Positions 53,238 through 60,000 of a DNA stretch of 60,000 nucleotides are shown here, in pieces. The position numbers were made by a program, and so were the translations under genes. Numbering within the stretch: the stretch's first letter is position 1; each line of letters opens with the position of its first letter. The notes beneath the pieces are model-generated. The model saw nothing but the letters and a program-made list of their open reading frames with translations. It did no database searches and was not told the DNA's origin. Origin of the DNA: Tubulanus polymorphus (taxonomy: Eukaryota; Nemertea; Palaeonemertea; Tubulaniformes; Tubulanidae); contig NC_134033.1 of the NCBI RefSeq assembly GCF_964204645.1, positions 188,001 through 248,000 on the forward strand, given 5' to 3'.

Positions 53238-53466
53238 GTTGGGAGAGAGAGAGGAGAGAGACGAGGAGAGACAGGAGGAGAGAGGAGGAGAGAGAGGAGG
53301 AGAGACAGGAGGAGAGAGGAGGAGAGAGAGGAGGAGAGACAGGAGGAGAGAGAGGAGGAGAGAGAGGAGGAGAGACGAGGAGAGAGACAGGAGAGAGAGG
53401 AGGAGAGACAGGAGGAGAGAGACGAGGAGAGAGCCAGGAGGAGAGAGGAGGAGAGACGAGGAGGAC
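53238..53466. repeat. Purine-only GAGGAGAGA array
   Basis: About 230 bp of GAGGAGAGAGAGGAGGAGAG-type sequence with ACAGGAG interruptions. A homopurine tract of this length could adopt triplex (H-DNA) structure; ORFs through it (Arg-Glu-rich) are artefacts. Confidence 0.93.
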
Positions 53467-54165
53467 TCCGATATTTCTCACGTGCAATCCATCCAGAAAT
53501 AGCTCAGTCTCAATACATACAATTATTCAAAGTATGCTGAAATCATCTTGCATCATAAAAACCTTCAAACAGATATCGATTAGTAGAATAAAATAATCAT
53601 TGTGCACGTGGATTCTACCTCTGGCAATCGAGGTGACACATTTTGAAGAGTTATTTCGATTGCTGTCAAAATGGCGTCACCAGATTTTCATTATTTATTC
53701 AGACTTACGCTTTTTTAAATATCTCTACGCATGCGCACTGCGTTAACCGTTAAAAACCGTTACTTTAATTCAATTTGGTCGGGCGTCTCTTTCTCCGTGG
53801 ATCGAGGCTAGAAATGTCGCGTGTGCGGTGAAGGACTGAATTCTGTCGGAGCATTCCCCGGGGATTCGTGTCCCTGTATTTTGAGCTTTACTTCCAGGTT
53901 TTTGGCTAATTCGATAAAATCTCTCTATAAAGTCTTCAGTAAAGGATGAAATACTGTTTACTGATACATTTTGCGTCGTTCTCTGAAGAAGAAAGTCCCT
54001 GTAAAAAACCAACTGTGTAAATATTCACAGATCTTATAGCTTTTGAACTCTTGGGAATCAACGGGCAGAGACTCTAAAAGAGGAGACCAATTCAAAAACT
54101 GCAATCACATTACTGATAAACACTGCAGCAGTTTGTATCTAGTTTGTCAATGTCGTTTTTTCATA
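53467..54165. other. Intergenic, nothing supported
   Basis: An 80-codon minus-strand ORF (53770-54012) has no recognisable feature. Confidence 0.4.
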
Positions 54166-54169
54166 GTAC

Positions 54170-54785
54170 AGTTCTGTATCCAGTTCCACAGTTCTGTATC
54201 CAGTTCCACAGTTCTGTATCCAGTTCCACAGTTCTGTATCCAGTTCCACAGTTCTGGACTCAGTTTATATCAGTTTATAGTTTTATATTCTGAACCCAGT
54301 TCAACAGTGTCCTTAATCCAGTTCCACAGGTCTGGACTCCAGTTTCCATAGTTCCATAGTTCCATAGTTTCCTTGGTCCAGTTCCACAGTTCTGGACTCG
54401 GTTCCACAGTTTCCTTGGTCCAGCTCCACAGTTCTGGGCTCAGTTCCACAGTTTCCTTGGTCCAGTTCCACAGTTCTGGACTCGGTTCCACAGTTTCCTT
54501 GGTCCAGTTCCACGGTTCTGGGCTCAGTTCCACAGTTTCCTTGGTCCAGTTCCACAGTTCTGGACTCGGTTCCACAGTTTCCTTGGTCCAGCTCCACAGT
54601 TCTGGGCTCAGTTCCACAGTTTCCTTGGTCCAGTTCCACAGTTCTGGACTCGGTTCCACAGTTTCCTTGGTCCAGTTCCACGGTTCTGGGCTCAGTTCCA
54701 CAGTTTCCTTGGTCCAGTTCCACAGTTCTGGACTCAGTTCCACAGTTTCCTTGGTCCAGTTCCACAGTTCTAGATCTAGTTCCAC
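54170..54785. repeat. TTCCACAGTTCTG minisatellite with higher-order structure
   Basis: First a 20-bp unit (AGTTCTGTATCCAGTTCCAC, about 4 copies). From 54365 a 42-bp unit (TCCTTGGTCCAGTTCCACAG plus TTCTGGACTCGGTTCCACAGTT) occurs about 10 times. Variants alternate in a fixed order, so four 42-bp units form a 168-bp higher-order repeat present about twice. Confidence 0.94.
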
Positions 54786-55245
54786 ACTTCAGTCCGAAAC
54801 ACCCATTTCAATTTTCACAATTAACGAGAAATATGTCGCTACTTCCGGCTTATGAATTTCCGGTGTATTCAAAATGACGTCATAAAATAGAACGGAAGTG
54901 CGTCAGTAAATATTTCAACCAATTAACGCGATCTGATCTGAATCCGATACTGATTAACACCAGTTTTATAGTTATAATGTAATCTATATCATTAACTCAA
55001 ATGGCCCCGATCATCATGGACCCAAATGGCCCCGATCATGGACCCGATTCCACAGGTTGTGGATCCACAGTAGTCTAATACCAAAAGTTTTAAAACATTC
55101 TTTAGCCCAACGCAGATATCTTCGTAAAACCGACCCCAGAACTTCAAATCAAAGTCTGAACCATATTGATAATTTCCAGATTATATCAATCCGAAAGCTG
55201 CCTCAGTGTATATAGACACGAGTAGTGGTCAATCTGACCACAAGT

Positions 55246-55318
55246 GGCGCCGTGGCTTAGCGGTTAAAGCGCCTGTCTAGTAAACAGGAGATCCCCGGTT
55301 CAAATCCGGGCGGTGCCT
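55246..55318 (+). tRNA. tRNA-Thr: tRNA-Thr (anticodon AGT)
   Basis: A full cloverleaf: acceptor stem GGCGCCG/CGGTGCC, D arm GCTTAGCGGTTAAAGC (A box), anticodon arm CCTGT CTAGTAA ACAGG with anticodon AGT, T arm CCCGG TTCAAAT CCGGG (B box). It has no intron and no encoded CCA. A short T-run starts at 55318 and TTTTT follows at 55322, fitting pol III termination. Confidence 0.97.
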
Positions 55319-55769
55319 TTATTTTTATGCTACTGGCTAATTAATAGTTTCTGTTTCGGGGATTCGGAATTCCAAAATAAACTGGTGTAAATTGTTGTAT
55401 CTTAATCTAAAAAACTAAAGCGAAGAAACAAACATCAGAAAAATTGACACCAAACGCGATTTACATAAAATGAGAAAAATTGACATCTTTTTTTTAAGAG
55501 AAGGTAAATAATGTGTGCGGCTCCGAATCAGTTCGTTAGTTATAAATCAATATTAACCAACATCGCAGTAACTCAGAACGTTCCAGACGTACAAATATCT
55601 TACGTAAAGCATATACGAGTATTTATGTATTTTTACGTCGTTAACGCTACAAAACGCTGCCGCTGATATAAAAGCGTTTGTTGATTCGATAAAAAGAAAA
55701 CGGATACGTTCAGCGTAAACGTTGTGCAACCTGACACGGTTAGGGACCCTCCAGTTAATTGCAACCACA

Positions 55770-55862
55770 AATTAAACGTCGTATGTCGTATTATTAAACG
55801 TCGTATGTTGTATTATTAAACGTCGTATGTCGTATTATTAAACGTCGTATGTCGTATTATAG
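55770..55862. repeat. 22-bp tandem repeat, about 4 units
   Basis: Units of AAACGTCGTATGTCGTATTA plus TT. Confidence 0.92.
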
Positions 55863-56254
55863 AAATCAAAGATCAATGATCCTATCAGACCCGCGCACAG
55901 GGCGGTGAACGGAGTCAGAGTTTCTGATTAACAAAAACAAAGATGATTCTGGATGCTATTTCAACCCCCCTCCTCTCCCTCCCCCTCCCTCCCCCTGCTC
56001 CCCTCCTCCCAAACAAATCATTCGTTATCGATAAAAGCTTTAATTAACAACGTTTATAATTATAATTCCAGGGTCCAGTCTCACGATTCAGGCCTTAATC
56101 GATTTAAGAGTTAAAACTCTATGTGAAACTGGAGCTAGGGCCCAAAATTTATCCTAAAAGAAGAATTGATTAACTTTTAAACCGATTTAGGATTGAAATG
56201 ATTTAACGAAGAGTTAAATCGATTCGTGAAACTGTAGAATATCTCAAGGATTGA

Positions 56255-56352
56255 TGTGGAGTCGATCTGGAGTCGATCTGGAGTAGATCTGGAGTAGATC
56301 TGGAGTAGATCTGGAGTAGATCTGGAGTCGATCTGGAGTCGATCTGGAGTAG
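56255..56352. repeat. 12-bp tandem repeat, 8 units
   Basis: GGAGTCGATCT and GGAGTAGATCT units alternate in blocks. Confidence 0.92.
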
Positions 56353-56879
56353 ACCCGGTTTTAAAACGCGTCCTATATCGAGTTAAAACCTTCATAAGAA
56401 AACTGTGTCGCCAAAAAAATCAAACGAATAAAAATAACGGATAAAAAAGAGAATCGCTCGCGTAAATACTGTATTGATCCGTGTTGACGTCATATCCGGT
56501 TTGTCCGTAGTAATGCAGCTACGGATTGCTGTTTGATGTCAGTGACAGTTAAAGGGTGGCTCTGACCAGCTTGTCTATATTTTTCTTGGTGTCGAGTTGT
56601 TTTTTACCCCCTTGCCGTTAACTCAAGGTGATTTCATCTTGCGCCGAACCAGAAAAATATCCATGTGATGAAATCCAGTATCTACTGAAGTGCTCCAGAT
56701 AAAAGTCGAAACAGAAATAGGAGAAAAATCGAAAATTTACCGGTCACAAATTCTATAAAAGGATGAAACTTAGAATCATATTCAATCTGTACAAATTATC
56801 CGCCGAGTTTCGGTAATTACCAACACAAGGGGGCGCTGTAATCAGATGGGCATTTGATCACCCGTTAAATGGGAATTTA

Positions 56880-57015
56880 GGGGAGAGAGAGAAGAGCCAA
56901 GGAAGGGAGGGAGGAAGGGAGGAAGGGAGGGAGGGAGGAGGGAGGAGGGAGGAGGGAGGCAAGGAGGAAGGGAGGGGAGGAAGGGAGGAAGGAGGGAGGA
57001 GGGAGGAGGGGAGCA
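56880..57015. repeat. Homopurine GGAGGGAGGAAG tract
   Basis: About 130 bp of G/A-only sequence with rare C interruptions and many GGG runs. Confidence 0.9.
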
Positions 57016-57321
57016 GCTCTATGAACTATTAAGTAAGCTCGTAATTTCTGCTGTATATTTTGTAGCTATCGCGCGCAGGGGAAATTGTACGAACTAAATA
57101 CAGTATTGTCCATCGATAACCGGATATCCGGCTAGCCATTAACTCACAACACAGATAACTACTCCTTCAATAAATAAACCCCTCATTCAGACTATATAAT
57201 CTTAGACTATCTTTAATCTCGCGGACTAGCTTTAATCTCGTACTAGTTAACGGACGATGGCCGCTATCTGGTCGCTTCCGGTTGCTCAGAACGACAATAA
57301 GATAGAAGTCGCCAAAACAAA

Positions 57322-57520
<199 letters not shown>

Positions 57521-57639
57521 TTAGAATAACTAGTAACAATCTACGAGCCGAATGATATATGATATATGATAAATGATATACGGTTGTAGTGTTAATCCAT
57601 CTCAGTTTTCAATGATTGCTTTTGTAAACTGTCTCATTT

Positions 57640-57692
57640 TCTCTCCCTCTCTCTCTCCCTCTCTCTCTCTCCCCCCTCTCTCTCTCAGTGAG
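57640..57692. repeat. CTCTCC pyrimidine microsatellite
   Basis: Simple CT-rich repeat of about 50 bp. Confidence 0.9.
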
Positions 57693-58054
57693 ATAGAATG
57701 ACAAGAAGAAGAACAATTTCTATTTTCATTTAAGAACCTCTCAAACATAAAACGTGGAAAAGTTGAATTGAAACCCTAGTTTTGAGGTCGTGAGAGTAAG
57801 GTGTTGATACCGCGAGAGACCGAGCTGACTGCACTCATTCAGTGCGAGATACTTGAAAATCTAGTGTCGTGAAAATCGTTTTATAATCTGCACTCGACGC
57901 CAATTATCCGGTCATTAAGTCTTCGGACCTAAAGCGAAAACGATTAAGCGCTGGTTAGATTGAGATGTGAACGCTGAGACGACGGCAAGAGAGAGATAGG
58001 GAGATGGATCTCCCTATCTAAAAACCGTAATTTCATCTTTTGTCAGACTTTTGA

Positions 58055-58400
58055 ACTGGGTCCAGAAACAACTGTGGAACTGGGTTCAGAGTCAAATTAA
58101 ACCCACACAACTGTGGAACTGGATTCAGAGTCAAATTAAACCCACACAACTGTGGAACTGGGTTCAGAGTCAAATTAAACCCACACAACTGTGGAACTGG
58201 GTTCAGAGTCAAATTAAACCCACACAACTGTGGAACTGGATTCAGAGTCAAATTAAACCCAGGCAACTGTGGAACTGGGTTCAGAGTCAAATTAAACCCA
58301 CAGAACTGTGGAACTGGATTCAGAGTCAAATTAAACCCAGGCAACTGTGGAACTGGGTTCAGAGTCAAATTAAACCCACACAACTGTGGAACTGGATCCA
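58055..58400. repeat. 39-bp minisatellite of the TGTGGAACTGG family, 8-9 units
   Basis: Units of AACTGTGGAACTGGGTTCAG plus AGTCAAATTAAACCCACAC, with GGATTCAG and CAGGC variants. Open on both strands because 39 is divisible by 3. Confidence 0.94.
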
Positions 58401-60000
58401 CATGTACATATCTATATCGACATCAGTTAAACTGTCTGATGGGCCGAGACGGTTGTCATGAAGTGTGTGGCCAGGAATTGTAAACAGTAACAGTAACTAG
58501 CCAGTGATATATAAATAATTGAAATGTTTCAATCATGCGGGATGCGTGCTGTGCGGGAAGGGGGTACTGTGCGAGGGGCCGTGCGGGGGGGGGGCGTGCA
58601 GGGGGAGTCTTTGTTTTATTATGAGTCTCTAGGCGTGTGACACGCCGCAGATGCGACATGTAATAATAATCATACTAATATATAACAGCTATAATTCCCA
58701 CAGTGATTTAGATCAGAGACATTTCATTAAGTGCCAAGCGGCTTATACCCGGACTAGAGAGGGCTAGAGAGAGATAGAGAGAGAGGGGGGCTAGAGAGAG
58801 ATAGAGAGAGAGGGGGGCTGGTACGTATTATCTCTACGTGGAGATGTGTGTGAATGGCCGTGGAGTAGTATGGCTCTCAAACTCTGATGTCAGGTTGATG
58901 CCTATACTATCCGGGGTATGGTTGAACAGTATGATCAGCCCCTGGGGCTGGCAATATGTGTCTAGACACAGTTAATTAATCAACGGACGCCCAGCAGTAA
59001 CAGACGTAACCTCAATATGAAAACTGTTCGAAACTTTGGTTGAATCAAAAAGATTTAGACGCCGATCTCTCCAGCCTGGACAAGCAGTCACTGGATCCAG
59101 GGTTTATACAAATAAAAACTTCAGAACAAAGTCAGCTTTAGTTGCACAATGTCACGTGTTCAGTTGCTTGAATGATTGTTCAGATTGGTCTCAGTAAACC
59201 CCCCTCGAAGCCGCCGCCATGTTTAACGCCTGATTTAAAGTGAGCTCAGTGTCGTGATGTGTGTGTTCCCCACGTCATTTTCCTACAGTTATCAGTGTTG
59301 TCATGTGTGTTCCCGGCGTCATTTTCTGCGATACTGTTAAATTAGATTAGTGCACGGCGTCACACACCTGTCTCCATGGCTCACACAGAAATCACTGTCT
59401 CTGATACCGGGTCGATTTTAGCCACGAGGGTTTTACAGATTCTTTGTAACCTTTAGATCCGGCATCGCGCGCGAGACCGAGAGCTACGACGACTACGACG
59501 CAGTCAAAACCCGCTTTGGAAGTTTCGTTTCAAATAGTTTTTAAAGCTTTGATGAAATCGATAAAAATTAGAAAGAAATCGTTGAGACATAGCCGTCGGT
59601 AGATGGCGCACGAAGCCGGTGGTTATGGTTAGAATTTACTAGAAAGCGCGGGCCATGGATCGAAATAGTTTTGAAAAGTCTTCAAAGTTCCGTTACTTTA
59701 AAAATGATATCTACAGGCCGAAAAACCGGTTATAACGATAATAGTTGGGACAAAGCTGTCGGCAGAGGGCGCTTCAAGGTGGCGGCCATGTTTGTTGAGA
59801 TATTCAATGTGTGTGGATTGTAACAAGTCCTGTTTAAATTCCACCCCCAACTGTCAACACATCGCCGAATTAATTAAACTCTGTTCCGACCGCGTGATTA
59901 GAATTAAACTCAATTTCAATCGAATAAATGAATATCCGAAACTCCCAACATCTCAGAGAGAGAAAGAGACTTTCATTCAAAACTCCCAACATCTCAGAGA
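58401..60000. other. Gene-poor right end
   Basis: It contains a G-run cluster (58555-58605), two copies of a GAGAGATAGAGAGAGAGGGG block (58763-58818) and YY1-like GGCGGCCATG at 59780. No exon recognised. Confidence 0.4.

Noticed and set aside
54270-54855. ORFs of 150-170 codons (ELDQGNCGTESRTV repeats)
   Set aside because: Tandem array of 42 bp, open on both strands, with no conserved flanks.

Overview
The window is nuclear DNA from an invertebrate animal. Genes are split by GT-AG introns, a canonical eukaryotic tRNA-Thr is present, and the clear orthologues are metazoan. The peptide precursor at 38 kb has a lophotrochozoan flavour (mollusc, annelid, nemertean and similar), but the species cannot be fixed from the sequence. 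The most striking background property is the density of minisatellites: more than 25 tandem arrays, some over 2 kb long.

Layout. (1) 321-12343, minus strand: the 5' part of a ZZEF1 orthologue. I could assemble 28 exons with unbroken phase: 3906 nt, 1302 codons, beginning MGNA and running off the left edge. (2) 12.3-16.6 kb: intergenic, with four tandem arrays. (3) 16643-27075, minus strand: immunoglobulin-superfamily receptor gene A, reconstructed in 20 exons (1222 aa): signal peptide, seven Ig domains, an FN3, a second FN3-like domain, one membrane helix and a long tyrosine-rich tail. (4) 27.1-29.4 kb: a shared head-to-head promoter interval holding a large CAGA/GACA satellite. (5) 29410-35373, plus strand: receptor gene B, reconstructed in 16 exons (1020 aa). 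Its Ig1 to FN3-2 block is an inverted copy of the same block of gene A, but its signal peptide, membrane helix and tail are unrelated to those of A. (6) 37573-38026, minus strand: main exon of a neuropeptide precursor with repeated LDRIGSSLL-type peptides between dibasic sites. (7) 38-60 kb: gene-poor DNA with tandem arrays, tRNA-derived SINE-like pieces, a tRNA-Thr(AGT) gene and an uninterrupted run of 65 CAG triplets.

Two themes stand out. First, genes A and B look like a paired-receptor locus: near-identical extracellular regions on different signalling tails, with amino-acid differences concentrated in the membrane-distal Ig domains. Second, tandem arrays repeatedly sit directly on splice sites. 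In ZZEF1 the acceptor of exon 5 is itself part of a 40-bp unit repeated about 66 times, and in receptor A a donor is part of a 27-bp unit repeated about 67 times. Exon boundaries were placed by eye from frame, phase and splice consensus; no alignment or expression data were available.
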